Assembly (NCBI RefSeq): GCF_022533585.1
Contig: NZ_CP092827.1
Location: 1,776,001 to 1,840,000, forward strand
Source of the DNA: Pseudomonas sp. LS.1a
GTDB lineage: Bacteria; Pseudomonadota; Gammaproteobacteria; Pseudomonadales; Pseudomonadaceae
Direction: 5' to 3'
Length of the DNA: 64,000 bases
The stretch's first letter is position 1. Each line of letters begins with the position of its first letter. A program made the position numbers and the translations under genes. Positions 33,895-44,129 of this stretch are shown here, one piece after another. Below the pieces are notes generated by a model, which saw nothing but the letters and a program-made list of their open reading frames with translations, was not told the origin of the DNA and made no database searches.

Positions 33895-35079
33895 ATGCAG
33901 AAAACCAGTGCAACGCTGCTGATCATCGATGACGACGACGTGGTCCGTGCAAGCCTCGCCGCCTATCTTGAAGACAGTGGCTTCAGCGTCCTCCAGGCCG
34001 GCAATGGCCAGCAGGGGCTTCAGGTCTTCGAAGAACACCAGCCCGACCTCGTGATCTGCGATCTGCGCATGCCGCAGATGGGCGGCCTCGAACTGATCCG
34101 TCAGGTCAGCGAGCGCGCCCCGCAGTTGCCGGTGATCGTGGTGTCCGGTGCCGGCGTCATGAGTGATGCGGTGGAAGCGTTGCGCCTGGGCGCCGCCGAC
34201 TACCTGATCAAGCCGCTGGAAGACCTGGCCGTGCTCGAGCATTCGGTGCGCCGAGCCCTCGACCGCTCGCGCCTGGTGCTGGAAAACCAGCGCTATCGCG
34301 ACAAGCTCGAAGCCGCCAACCGCGAACTGGAGGCCAGCCTGCACCTGCTGCAGGAGGACCAGACCGCCGGTCGCCAGGTGCAGATGAACATGCTGCCGGA
34401 AAGCCCTTGGGTGGCCGGCGAGTTCGCCTTCGAGCACCAGATCATCCCGTCGCTGTACCTGTCGGGTGATTTTGCCGATTACTTCCGTGTGGACGAACGG
34501 CGCATCGCTTTCTATCTTGCCGATGTCTCCGGGCATGGCGCGTCGTCAGCGTTCGTCACCGTGCTGCTGAAGTTCATGACCACACGGCTGTTGTTCGAAT
34601 TCAAGCGCGGCAGCAAAATGCGCGAGTTCAAACCCTCGCAGGTGCTCAGCCACATCAACCGCGGGCTGATCAACTGCAAGCTGGGCAAGCACGTGACCAT
34701 GGTTGGCGGGGTGATCGACGAAGACACCGGCCTGCTGACCTACGCCGTTGGCGGCCATCTGCCGCTGCCGGTGCTGCACACCCCCGAGCACACCCGCTAC
34801 CTGGAAGGCCGTGGCCTGCCGGTGGGGCTGTTCGACGAGGCCACCTACCAGGACCTGGTGGTGGAGCTGCCGCCGCAGTTCAGCCTCAGCCTGATGTCCG
34901 ATGGCATTCTGGACCTTTTGCCGGGTGACACGCTCAAAGATAAAGAAGCCGCCCTGCCGGAAATCGTCAGGGCCGCAGGTGGCAGCCTGGATGGGCTGCG
35001 TCAACGATTTGGATTGGCTACGCTTGGGGAGATGCCGGATGATATCGCCCTATTGGTGTTGAGCAGGAACCTTCAATGA
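33895..35079 (+). CDS. rssB: Response regulator with PP2C-like phosphatase domain (RssB)
   Basis: A 394-residue protein. The receiver domain has acidic residues IDDDDVV, the phospho-acceptor Asp56 in DLVICDLRMPQ and Lys in DYLIKPLED; a coiled linker (near 135-155) leads to a PPM/PP2C SpoIIE-type domain with FYLADVSGHGASSAF and SDGILDLLPGD. In Pseudomonas this is the RssB orthologue that controls RpoS. The ATG at 33895 was chosen because the receiver fold begins there. Its stop overlaps the next start by 4 bp. Confidence 0.9.
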   Translation: MQKTSATLLIIDDDDVVRASLAAYLEDSGFSVLQAGNGQQGLQVFEEHQPDLVICDLRMPQMGGLELIRQVSERAPQLPVIVVSGAGVMSDAVEALRLGAADYLIKPLEDLAVLEHSVRRALDRSRLVLENQRYRDKLEAANRELEASLHLLQEDQTAGRQVQMNMLPESPWVAGEFAFEHQIIPSLYLSGDFADYFRVDERRIAFYLADVSGHGASSAFVTVLLKFMTTRLLFEFKRGSKMREFKPSQVLSHINRGLINCKLGKHVTMVGGVIDEDTGLLTYAVGGHLPLPVLHTPEHTRYLEGRGLPVGLFDEATYQDLVVELPPQFSLSLMSDGILDLLPGDTLKDKEAALPEIVRAAGGSLDGLRQRFGLATLGEMPDDIALLVLSRNLQ

Positions 35080-35558
35080 GTACCGGTAGAATCCAGTTCG
35101 CCGAGCAGAGTGGTACCTTCGTCCTGAAATTTGTCGGTGAAGTGCGCCTGACCCTGTGTTCGGCGCTGGATGCGACGATCGAGAAGATTTTCACCGCGTT
35201 GAACTTCTCGGCGATTGTCATCGACCTGACCGAAACCGAGAGTATCGACAGCACCACCCTGGGCCTGCTGGCCAAGCTGTCGATCCTGTCGCGCCAGAAG
35301 GTGGGCCTGCTGCCGACCGTGGTCACCACCAACCCGGACATTTCCCGGTTGCTGCAGTCGATGGGCTTCGATCAGGTGTTCAACATCGTCGATCGCCCGA
35401 TTCCGTGCCCGGAATGCCTGACCGACCTGCCGTCCCAGGACCAGAACGAAGACGTGGTGCGTTCCAAGGTGCTGGAGGCGCACAAGATTCTCATGGGCCT
35501 GAACGACTCCAACCGCGAAGCTTTCCATGACCTGGTCAGTGCGCTGGAGCGGACCTGA
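35076..35558 (+). CDS. rssC: STAS-domain anti-sigma-factor antagonist (RssC)
   Basis: A 160-residue protein with a STAS domain: VIDLTETESIDSTTLGLLAKLS carries the phosphorylatable Ser/Thr region, and a C-terminal extension contains PCPECLTD. It is translationally coupled to rssB (ATGA overlap). In Pseudomonas RssB-RssC form a partner-switching pair in which the phosphatase domain acts on the STAS protein; the paired layout here supports that. Confidence 0.88.
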   Translation: MSTGRIQFAEQSGTFVLKFVGEVRLTLCSALDATIEKIFTALNFSAIVIDLTETESIDSTTLGLLAKLSILSRQKVGLLPTVVTTNPDISRLLQSMGFDQVFNIVDRPIPCPECLTDLPSQDQNEDVVRSKVLEAHKILMGLNDSNREAFHDLVSALERT

Positions 35559-35570
35559 TCTTCAGCCTGT

Positions 35571-35670
35571 ACCGGCCTCTTCGCGGGCACGCCCGCTCCC
35601 ACAGGTTATGCACCAAGCTTGAAGCTTGCGCTGTACCTGTGGGAGCGGGCGTGCCCGCGAAGAGGCCGGC
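35571..35670. repeat. REPIN between rssC and the PhoD gene
   Basis: accggcctcttcgcgggcac and its inverse, with matched palindrome centres (cacg / cgtg), separated by a 30-bp spacer, between convergent genes. Confidence 0.88.
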
Positions 35671-35697
35671 AAGGCTAGCCAAGCATTACCTGCCTGA

Positions 35698-37548
35698 TCA
35701 CTCCCGCCGCGTAAACTCGGTCGCCTCACCCCCACCCGCATCCAGCTGATACACCCGCGCCGGTCGCCCCTGTTCATCGAAAAACACCTGCCCCAACCCC
35801 GCGCCATTCCACAACCGCTCGCCAGCCTTGCTATGGCTGGGCGTACGGGGCACCACCTGCATTTCCCGCCGCTTGGTAAACCAGTTGAGCGGCGAGCGCG
35901 GCGCATACAGCCAGCGGTTGAGCCGGTCGAGCACATCCAGCAAGCGCCGCGGGAATTCGTTCTTGATCCCGCTGCTGGTTACCTGCCACAAGTGCGGGCT
36001 GCGCTGGCGGTGGCGAATCAGCACTTCATAGACGAACGAGTAATGCACATCGCCGGACAGCACCACGTAGTGCCCCGGCGTGCGCGAGTGGCGGAAGATG
36101 TTGAGGATGACCTGCGCTGCACCGCGGTGGGCCATCCAGTTCTCGGCATCCACCAGCAGCGGGTAGCCCAGCCAGCTGAACAGCTTCTGCACCGTCTCGA
36201 TCAGCTTCACGCCAAAAATCGGCGCAGGCGACACGATGATTGCCGACGGGTGGTCCAGCAATGCTTGCTGCAACTCGCTCAGCGCCTCCCAGTCGAGCAG
36301 GCCGGAGGGCTTGGCCAGGCTGCTTTCGCTGCGCCAGCGGCGGGTACGGGTGTCCAGCACCAGCAAGGGCGGGTTGGTGGGCAGGCTGAACTGCCAGCCC
36401 TGGAAGCGCAGCAGCGCGCCAATCAATTCATCCTGGGTCTGGCTGTTCAATGTCTGGCATTGCCCGACCAGGGGCTTGCAGCCCTGCGGGTCGTTACCCC
36501 AAGCCTGGCACAGCAGGTAGCCGAGCAGGGCATTGCCGATGATCCGCCGCGAGAAGGGGTGACCGTAGGCGGTTTCTTCCCACTGCGCCGAGAGGTTCCA
36601 GTCGTCGGTGATGTCGTGGTCGTCGAAGATCATCAGGCACGGCAGGTGGGCCATAACCCGCGCTACCTGGCCGAGGCCGTCGGCAAACGCCTGGATCAGC
36701 GGCAGCTCCTGCCGGTAGCGGGCCTGGCGCGGGGCGGTGAGCCCGTTGGGCATGTCCAGGTTCACCAGCTGCCAGGGCACTGGTGACCACACCAGCAGGT
36801 ACATGGCCATGACCTCGGCGAAGGTCACCAGGTGGTTGTCGGCGTTGCTGGACGAGAAGATCGGCTTGCGCTTGCCGGCAAAAAAACGCTCGCGCAGGGT
36901 TTCGTTGCGTTCCTGCGCCGGCAGCAGGTCGGCGCGGTGGTAATAGCAGGCCGGGTGCTGGTACAGCGCCTGGCTGTCGGGCACCACCGCGCCCTCCAGT
37001 TGCTCGTCGAACAGGCCCAGGCGTGCAATCAGGCTGTGGATGGCGCGCAGCATCGGGCCGGCGACATCGTCGGCATAGACCTGGTCGCCGGTCATCAGCA
37101 GCACGGCGGGGCGGTCTGCGGGGTTTTCGCAGGCCTGCAGCAGGCGGTCGGCGCATAGCAGGCCGTCGGCGGCCGGGTAATGCGGCTTGCGGCAGGAGCC
37201 GTGCAGCAGGTGGTCGAGCCGATCGCGCAGCACCAGGCTTGGGCGATCGGCGCCGGTGTAGAGCAGGTGCGGCGCCCAGCCGGCGATGCCCTGGCCGTTG
37301 ATGAGCAGGTCATAGTCGAGCAACTGGTTGCAGGGCAGGGGGTGGGTGAAGTGGATGTCCAGCAGGTGGATGAAGGCGTGCTGGCCCACCGCGACCACCT
37401 GGCAATCGACCTGGGCCTCGCTTGCCGGAAAGATGAATTCGGGTTGCAGCGGTTGCGTGGCGACCAGCCAGATGGCCAGGCGCTGGGGTTCCAGGCGGCG
37501 CAGTACCGGGCCGGCGAGTACGAGGGGCAAGGGGGTAGGGGAGGTCAT
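35698..37548 (-). CDS. PhoD-like metallophosphoesterase
   Basis: A 616-residue protein of the alkaline phosphatase D / PhoD-like family. Metal-binding motifs include LLMTGDQVYADDV, LMIFDDHDITDDWN and VVLSGDVHYSFVYEVL. The N-terminus (VLAGPVLRRLEPQRLAIWLV) is a beta domain as in PhoD; there is no Tat or Sec signal, so it is a cytoplasmic family member and its substrate is unclear. The start at 37548 was chosen; upstream frame runs into a REPIN. Confidence 0.85.
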   Translation of the reverse strand: MTSPTPLPLVLAGPVLRRLEPQRLAIWLVATQPLQPEFIFPASEAQVDCQVVAVGQHAFIHLLDIHFTHPLPCNQLLDYDLLINGQGIAGWAPHLLYTGADRPSLVLRDRLDHLLHGSCRKPHYPAADGLLCADRLLQACENPADRPAVLLMTGDQVYADDVAGPMLRAIHSLIARLGLFDEQLEGAVVPDSQALYQHPACYYHRADLLPAQERNETLRERFFAGKRKPIFSSSNADNHLVTFAEVMAMYLLVWSPVPWQLVNLDMPNGLTAPRQARYRQELPLIQAFADGLGQVARVMAHLPCLMIFDDHDITDDWNLSAQWEETAYGHPFSRRIIGNALLGYLLCQAWGNDPQGCKPLVGQCQTLNSQTQDELIGALLRFQGWQFSLPTNPPLLVLDTRTRRWRSESSLAKPSGLLDWEALSELQQALLDHPSAIIVSPAPIFGVKLIETVQKLFSWLGYPLLVDAENWMAHRGAAQVILNIFRHSRTPGHYVVLSGDVHYSFVYEVLIRHRQRSPHLWQVTSSGIKNEFPRRLLDVLDRLNRWLYAPRSPLNWFTKRREMQVVPRTPSHSKAGERLWNGAGLGQVFFDEQGRPARVYQLDAGGGEATEFTRRE

Positions 37549-37569
37549 CGACAGCTCGGGTGGCTTCTC

Positions 37570-37665
37570 GGGCCTCTTCGCGGGTAAACCCGCTCCCACA
37601 GGTACAGCGCCAACTTCTGGCGTGTGGGGATCCCTGTGGGAGCGGGTTTACCCGCGAAGAGGCCC
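37570..37665. repeat. REPIN upstream of the PhoD gene
   Basis: gggcctcttcgcgggtaaac (37570-37602 arm) and its inverse (37633-37665) with matched centres taaa / ttta. Confidence 0.88.
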
Positions 37666-37694
37666 TGGAATTCAATACACATCTAAGGCCAGGT

Positions 37695-37735
37695 AAAACA
37701 AAGCGGGCGGAAAATGCTGAACACTTCCCGCCCGT
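37695..37735 (-). terminator. Terminator of tal
   Basis: On the - strand a GC stem gacgggcgggaa / ttccgcccgc with a short loop is followed by tttgtttta. It lies 20 bp after the tal stop. Confidence 0.75.
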
Positions 37736-37754
37736 CAGGCAAACCCGAAATGTA

Positions 37755-38681
37755 TCAGGCCTTGTCAGCCATCAACTTCTCCAGCTTCTCCTGGTCCCGC
37801 GCGAACTGGCGAATACCCTCGGCCAGTTTCTCGGTACCCATGGCATCTTCGTTCATGGCCCAGCGGAACTGGCTTTCGTTCAGCTGCTGCTTGGGCTCGC
37901 CGGCATTGCCCGGCTTCAGCACCTGTGGCAGGTCGCCCTGGTCATCGCTGAGCTGCTGCAGCAGCTCTGGGCTGATGGTCAGGCGGTCGCAGCCGGCCAG
38001 CTGCTCGATCTGGCCGATATTGCGGAAGCTGGCGCCCATGACCACAGTGTTGTAGCCGTTGGCCTTGTAGTAGTTGTAGATGCGAGTGACCGACTGCACG
38101 CCCGGGTCTTCTGCGCCTACGTATTCCTTGCCGGTGCTCTTCTTGTACCAGTCGTAGATACGGCCCACGAACGGCGAAATCAGGAACACCCCGGCATCGG
38201 CGCAGGCCTGGGCCTGGGCGAAGGAAAACAGCAGGGTGAGGTTGGTCTGGATGCCTTCCTTCTCCAGCTTTTCGGCGGCGCGGATGCCTTCCCAGGTGGA
38301 GGCCAGCTTGATCAGCACGCGGTCGCGGCCAACACCGGCGGCTTCGTACAACTCGATCAGCTTGCGCGCCTTGGCCAGCAGGGCGGGTTCATCGAACGAC
38401 AGGCGGGCATCGACCTCGGTGGAGATACGCCCCGGGATGACCTTGAGAATGCCCGAGCCCACAGCCACCGCGAACTTGTCGCAAGCCAGGTCGACATTAC
38501 CCTTGGCATCGGCCTTGACCTGCCTGAGCAGCTCGGCATAGCCCGGGATGGCCGCAGCCTTGAGCAGCAGTGACGGGTTGGTGGTGGCATCGACCGGTTT
38601 CAGGCGGGTGATGGCGTCCAGGTCCCCGGTGTCGGCGACCACGGTGGTGAACTGCTTGAGTTGTTCCAGCTTGGAGGTCAT
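37755..38681 (-). CDS. tal: Transaldolase
   Basis: A 308-residue class I transaldolase of the non-oxidative pentose phosphate pathway. The Schiff-base lysine is Lys125 in [27 protein letters not shown] near residue 31 and the [14 protein letters not shown] signature near 178 are intact. The ATG at 38681 gives the TalB-like N-terminus [20 protein letters not shown]. Confidence 0.96.
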   Translation of the reverse strand: MTSKLEQLKQFTTVVADTGDLDAITRLKPVDATTNPSLLLKAAAIPGYAELLRQVKADAKGNVDLACDKFAVAVGSGILKVIPGRISTEVDARLSFDEPALLAKARKLIELYEAAGVGRDRVLIKLASTWEGIRAAEKLEKEGIQTNLTLLFSFAQAQACADAGVFLISPFVGRIYDWYKKSTGKEYVGAEDPGVQSVTRIYNYYKANGYNTVVMGASFRNIGQIEQLAGCDRLTISPELLQQLSDDQGDLPQVLKPGNAGEPKQQLNESQFRWAMNEDAMGTEKLAEGIRQFARDQEKLEKLMADKA

Positions 38682-38866
38682 GGGCGTGCTCTGTCCTGTG
38701 CAATGACTCGACATTACCCGAGCCCCGACGGCCACTCAAGGGCCCGCGAAGCGCGGTGCGAAAGGTGAACCTTCGAGTCGCAAGCGGCCCTGAGGTTCCG
38801 TATCTGATTGCAAGGGCCACTGTGGATACAACCGGCTTACACAAAACCCGGAAGTTTGCGCGATCC

Positions 38867-38953
38867 CGGTGGGAGCGGGTTTACCCGCGAACACCGGCGA
38901 AGCCGGTGCCATGCACCGCGTTGTCTTCTTCGCGGGTAAACCCGCTCCCACAG
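38867..38953. repeat. REPIN upstream of tal, with a solo REP-like unit beside it
   Basis: gtgggagcgggtttacccgc and its inverse flank inner hairpin caccggcgaagccggtg. A separate degenerate REP-like unit (tgcgggagggctggcttgcc) lies at about 38986-39011. Together they fill most of the 347-bp gap between dusA and tal. Confidence 0.83.
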
Positions 38954-39028
38954 AATCTGCATATGTCTGAACTCCGGCAGCATTCTGCGGGAGGGCTGGC
39001 TTGCCGGCGAGTACGCCCGCCTGCTGAA

Positions 39029-40039
<1,011 letters not shown>

Positions 40040-40242
40040 AACGTTCAACGTGTCTTGTACCAAATTCAGCAGTTTCGAGGGTGTTTGCAGCAAACCGAGA
40101 AGCTCGACGTAGCAAAAGTCGGCGGCAGGAGATCGGTGATTGCCAGGGCAGGCGGTTAGTTTACCAAGAGAGCTGGCTATCCGTCTGGACTCGATCTATG
40201 CGCAGCCCTGCAGCCTTCTGCCCAGATTTGCCACCAGCCAAC

Positions 40243-41112
40243 CTACTTGAGCGGCACGTAGATATCCGTTTGCCATTGCTCCAGCGGCGTTTCCGGATAC
40301 ACGCTCAAATAGTGAAAGAACAACGGATGGTCACGCAGTTCCTCGTTGCTCGAAGGCAGCCAGTCCCGATAAAGCGGATAGATGGTTTCGCCAATGTAGT
40401 CAGGCGACCCGATATGCCGGATCACGGCGCAGCGGCCCGCTGGGATGACGCGTTCGTGCACGCCGAAATCATTGGGCTGCACGGCTTCTTCTATCTCGCC
40501 ACACACGGCGAAGCGAAAGGCGTGCGCCGGGGTGGTGTCGGGGTTGTCGTAGGGAATGCCGAAGGTTCGGCTGCTGGCCACCGGTGACTGGCCGCTCTGG
40601 ATGCGCCATTGGCGAAAACGCGCAACGCTTTCACTGACCAGGCTGGGCGCCCCTTGGTGTTCGAGCGCGGCCACATGGGTTTCGGCGAAATCCACGATAC
40701 GGATCTGCATGGTGATACTCCTTGAAAGATGAGGAACAACGAAAACCGCACTCCAGGCCTGCCAGTTCGGGGCCTTGGCGAATACGCTCGGCGCCATGCC
40801 AAACGCACGCTTGAAAGCCCTGGAAAAGGCTTCGGGGCTTTCGAAGCCGGCGCCGAAAGCTGCTTCCAGTACGGAGATGGCCGGCGAGGCGACCAGTTGA
40901 TGCGCCGCGCGTCGCAGCCTCATCAGTTGCACATACCGTGATACCGGAATGCCGATGTATGCCGTGAACTGCCGATGAAAGTGAAAGGCCGAGAAATTGG
41001 CGATGCGGCTCAGGGCATTTACCGACAGGTCCCCTTCGAGGTGGCTGTCGATATAGGCAAGCACGGCTTCGAACCGTTTTGCGTAGGTTGGGTTGTGCTG
41101 TGAGTCAGTCAA
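40243..41112 (-). CDS. AraC regulator with GyrI-like effector domain
   Basis: A 289-residue regulator. An N-terminal pair of AraC HTH motifs (LSVNALSRIANFSAFHFHRQF; SVLEAAFGAGFESPEAFSRAF) is followed by a C-terminal GyrI-like/SOUL ligand domain (PAGRCAVIRHIGSPDYIGE; DIYVPLK ending). This architecture resembles Rob/SoxS-type multidrug or stress regulators. There is no obvious target beside it. Confidence 0.88.
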   Translation of the reverse strand: MTDSQHNPTYAKRFEAVLAYIDSHLEGDLSVNALSRIANFSAFHFHRQFTAYIGIPVSRYVQLMRLRRAAHQLVASPAISVLEAAFGAGFESPEAFSRAFKRAFGMAPSVFAKAPNWQAWSAVFVVPHLSRSITMQIRIVDFAETHVAALEHQGAPSLVSESVARFRQWRIQSGQSPVASSRTFGIPYDNPDTTPAHAFRFAVCGEIEEAVQPNDFGVHERVIPAGRCAVIRHIGSPDYIGETIYPLYRDWLPSSNEELRDHPLFFHYLSVYPETPLEQWQTDIYVPLK

Positions 41113-41191
41113 CGAACGGATTCTCCGGAAGGTGCGGTGAGCGCTAGCATCCGTTGTTCAGGCATGGAGGTGCCTAGCCGTGATTGCTCTA

Positions 41192-41632
41192 TCAAGGATT
41201 GTCTTGACCGTGCTTTGGATGGCCCGGCGTTGCCAATGTGTGCGGGTGAGGGCAGTGGGGTGAGTACCAAGGGGCAGCAAAATCGACATGAACGTGTTTC
41301 TGCTTCCTGGGCAGGAACGGGGTATCAAGTGTGCCCAGTGCTATCGAAACCCAGTCGGCAAAGTCGCCTTGGGAACGTGACCAGAACAAAGTCGAGCCGC
41401 ACTCGGCGCAGAACTCGCGCACTACCGTCGGCGAAGAGGCAAAGGCTTTGATGCTGCAGGTGCCGCGGAGGATTCGCAGCCTGCTGCGTGGAACGCTGCC
41501 GTAGGAGGCGAAGGCTGCCCCGTGGCTTTTGCGGCACTGGCTGCAATGGCAATGACTGACTGCCTTGGGAGGGGTCAGTAGCAGGTAACTGACCGCTGCG
41601 CACAAGCAGCTTCCTTCGTATGTTTCGATCAC
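41192..41632 (-). CDS. GFA/CENP-V family zinc protein
   Basis: A 146-residue protein of the glutathione-dependent formaldehyde-activating (GFA) family. Zinc cysteines are in GSCLCAAVSY, HCHCSQCRK and FCAECGSTLFW. Most relatives are not formaldehyde-active, so the function is open. The C-terminus (after DFAAPWYS) turns into His/Pro-rich sequence unlike the family's acidic end, so a late frameshift may have replaced the last ~20 residues. Confidence 0.75.
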   Translation of the reverse strand: MIETYEGSCLCAAVSYLLLTPPKAVSHCHCSQCRKSHGAAFASYGSVPRSRLRILRGTCSIKAFASSPTVVREFCAECGSTLFWSRSQGDFADWVSIALGTLDTPFLPRKQKHVHVDFAAPWYSPHCPHPHTLATPGHPKHGQDNP

Positions 41633-41681
41633 TGGCGCTTCCGTGCAGGTGGGAAGCGCCAGCGTAACTGCCCTCGCATGA

Positions 41682-41774
41682 TCAGTCGACTGGGCGCAGC
41701 GTGTAGTTCACCCCTCGGACCTTGTCTGCAAGGTGGTACTCCCTGTGTCGGTCGAGGGTACCGGGCGCTTGCAT
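41682..41774 (-). pseudogene. Short ORF or 3' remnant upstream of the GFA gene
   Basis: Thirty codons beginning ATG and ending TGA, with residues EYHLADKVRGVNYTLRPVD that look like a genuine protein C-terminus. There is no ribosome site ahead. It may be the tail of a lost gene or a small ORF; the family was not recognised. Confidence 0.3.
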
Positions 41775-41842
41775 AAAACCGCTTGAGTAAATAAAACTGA
41801 TTTACAATTGCACCCCCGTTTTTTTGCCGAGGCTGACGTTTC

Positions 41843-42880
41843 GTGGATGCCCTGCCGCTTTTCTCTGAGCACCTTACCGATTGGGTGATCACGCCCGTTA
41901 CCGAGCAGTTTCTCGGCATTTTCAATATGAACGGCCGTTTCGGGGTCTTGTTTCTTTGCATCTCCTATGGCGCAGCCTACGGCCTGTTCCGTTTCAGGAA
42001 GCGGCGCGGCCTGAGCGACGCCCAGTCGTTCTGGCAATTCATCGGCGGCGCCCGGGTACATCTTCATCCCTCGGCGCTGCTGGACTACCGTTACTACTTC
42101 GTGCGGGCCATCCTCAAGGTTGCGCTGGTGCTGCCCGTCGTCCAACTGGTCGACCCCTACATCCTGCGCTCCGGCGATTACCTGGCCTTTTTCAACAACC
42201 TCTGGGGCGCGCGCCCGCGCCTGGGCGAAAACCTCGCACTGTCCTTGCTCTACGGGTTGGGGGTGTTCCTGCTCAAGGACTTCATCCATTACTGGGCGCA
42301 CCGGGCCTTTCACTCCCGCTGGCTCTGGGCCTTTCACAAGGTCCACCATTCGGCGCCCGTGCTGGTACCGGCGACGGCGAGCCGGGTGCATTTCGTGGAA
42401 AAGATCGTCGAGAAACTGAGCACCGGCATTTGCATCGGCCTCTACGCCGGATGCTTCTGGTACCTCTGCGGCGGTGAAGTCAGCCGCTACACCCTGTTCG
42501 GCGTGACCTACCTGGTATTCATCTTCAACAGCCTGGCGGCCAACCTGCGGCATAGCCATGTCTGGCTGTCGTTCGGCCCGCAACTGGAACATGTGTTCAA
42601 CAGCCCGGCCCAGCACCAGATCCATCACAGCGACGCCCCGCGCCATTTCAACCGTAACTTCGGCACCAACCTGTCCCTCTGGGACTGGATGTTCGGCACG
42701 CTCTATGTCACCACGTCAACGCCTGAAAGCATCCGCTTCGGCACCAGCGAGCAGGACCACCAGCGTTACCTGACGGTCTATAGCCTGATCGTCACGCCCT
42801 TTGTCGAAACCGGCCGCAAGGTCCTGGTGAAGTGCCAGCGCAAGGCTGTGCTCGGCGCGTCCGGCAGGGCGGGTCGTTAG
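41843..42880 (+). CDS. Fatty acid hydroxylase / sterol desaturase family membrane protein
   Basis: A 345-residue integral membrane di-iron enzyme candidate with the histidine boxes HYWAHRAFHSRWLWAFHKVHHSA and QHQIHHSD, as in the ERG3/SUR2-like superfamily, plus at least four hydrophobic spans. It starts with GTG at 41843; the upstream 60 bp is AT-rich (acaattgc, poly-T), suitable for a promoter. The lipid substrate is unknown. Confidence 0.85.
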   Translation: MDALPLFSEHLTDWVITPVTEQFLGIFNMNGRFGVLFLCISYGAAYGLFRFRKRRGLSDAQSFWQFIGGARVHLHPSALLDYRYYFVRAILKVALVLPVVQLVDPYILRSGDYLAFFNNLWGARPRLGENLALSLLYGLGVFLLKDFIHYWAHRAFHSRWLWAFHKVHHSAPVLVPATASRVHFVEKIVEKLSTGICIGLYAGCFWYLCGGEVSRYTLFGVTYLVFIFNSLAANLRHSHVWLSFGPQLEHVFNSPAQHQIHHSDAPRHFNRNFGTNLSLWDWMFGTLYVTTSTPESIRFGTSEQDHQRYLTVYSLIVTPFVETGRKVLVKCQRKAVLGASGRAGR

Positions 42881-42913
42881 CTGATCCCGTGTTTGTTGCG
42901 AACGACTGACCGC

Positions 42914-43090
42914 TCAGGCGGGGAACTGGGCTATCCAGTGCCTGGCAATCTCTTCGCGTCGGCAGACCCGCACCCCGTGGTGGCCCTGCACGTAATCGAG
43001 AAAGCGCGCCAGCGCCATCGCACGACCAGGATGGCCACTGATCCGCCCATGCAGGCCCACGCTCATCATCTTCGGGTGGTGCGCGCCCTT
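42914..43090 (-). pseudogene. 3' remnant of an allantoinase (PuuE-like polysaccharide deacetylase) gene
   Basis: Translating the - strand from about 43090 to the TGA at 42914 gives about 58 residues including KMMSVGLHGRISGHPGRAM and ALARFLDYVQGHHGVRVCRR, then EEIARHWIAQFPA. This matches the C-terminus of PuuE-type allantoinases of the ureide pathway. The upstream ~250 codons are absent: the amidohydrolase gene begins its 3' end at 43124. It is a truncated leftover. Confidence 0.7.
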
Positions 43091-43123
43091 CCGATGCGGC
43101 CGACTTTTCGGTTTGGCAGGTGA

Positions 43124-44041
43124 TCAGAAGTCGTAGAGCTGGGCGGGGTTGTCGCGCAAGATCAGGGTCTGGGTTTGCTCCTTTGGTGCCCAGCGCATCA
43201 GCAGGTCAAGGACCTGCGCATCGTCGGGTTTCTGCTCGGCGGCAAGCGTCGGGTGCGGCCAGTCGCTACCCCATAGCATGCGATCAGGGCGATGACTGAC
43301 CAGTGCAGTGGCGACTCGGCCGACGTCCTCGAACAGCGGTGCTCCCATTTTCGAGCGAAGATAAGGTGCCGACAGCTTGATCCATGCCCGGTCGGTGTCC
43401 AGCAGCCGCACCAGTGCGGCGAAAGCTGGCGACTTCAGCGCTTCTGGCTGTGGTACATGGCCCATGTGGTCGATAACGATCCTGCCTGGCAAGGCCAGCA
43501 AGCGCGGGGCAACCTCGGGCAGCAGCGGCCCGGTAGCGACCTGTACGTTCCAGCCCAGTTCGCCGACCCGCGCGGCCAGGCTTTCCAGCCCATCGAGCGC
43601 CTGGCTGCCGACGCTCAGGTTGAAGCGGATACCACGCACTCCTGCCTGGTGCAGTTCGGCAAGTTCTGCGTCGGTAATCCCATTGGACACAACCGCCACA
43701 CCCCGGGCATCGCCTCGGCTGCGCAACAAGCCATCGAGCATCACCCGGTTATCGGTGCCGTAGGTCGATGGCGTGACGATGACCATGCGGCGGATGCCCA
43801 GGCGCTGCTGCAGCTTGCGGTAATCCTCCAGCGAGGCATCCGCCGGCAGCAGGGTAGCGCCGGGTGCGGCCGGGATGCGGCTGTCATAGAGGTGCATGTG
43901 GCAGTCGATGGTACCTGCGGGCGGCGTCAGGCGCGGGTGCGCATCGCCCTTGCTGAAGGGCACGTCGGCCATGGCGCCCATGGAGGCGACAGCGCCCAGT
44001 GCACCGGTGGCCTGCAAGAATTGACGACGAGACAACGTCAT
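43124..44041 (-). CDS. Tat-exported TIM-barrel amidohydrolase (COG3618-type)
   Basis: A 305-residue amidohydrolase related to 2-pyrone-4,6-dicarboxylate and sugar-acid lactonases. The N-terminus has a twin-arginine signal (SRRQFLQATGALGAVASMGAMA), then TIDCHMHLYDSR with the metal HxH, IDHMGHVPQPE, and WGSDWPHP with the catalytic Asp. Export makes it a candidate periplasmic lactonase. It follows an MFS gene on the same strand after 88 bp. Confidence 0.8.
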   Translation of the reverse strand: MTLSRRQFLQATGALGAVASMGAMADVPFSKGDAHPRLTPPAGTIDCHMHLYDSRIPAAPGATLLPADASLEDYRKLQQRLGIRRMVIVTPSTYGTDNRVMLDGLLRSRGDARGVAVVSNGITDAELAELHQAGVRGIRFNLSVGSQALDGLESLAARVGELGWNVQVATGPLLPEVAPRLLALPGRIVIDHMGHVPQPEALKSPAFAALVRLLDTDRAWIKLSAPYLRSKMGAPLFEDVGRVATALVSHRPDRMLWGSDWPHPTLAAEQKPDDAQVLDLLMRWAPKEQTQTLILRDNPAQLYDF

Positions 44042-44129
44042 GGATATTCCTCGTTTCTTGTTGTTGTGAAATGAGGATGCCCACGTTCCTGAGGCAGGAA
44101 AGTGGGCATCGAAGTACGGCTTTTGCGGC

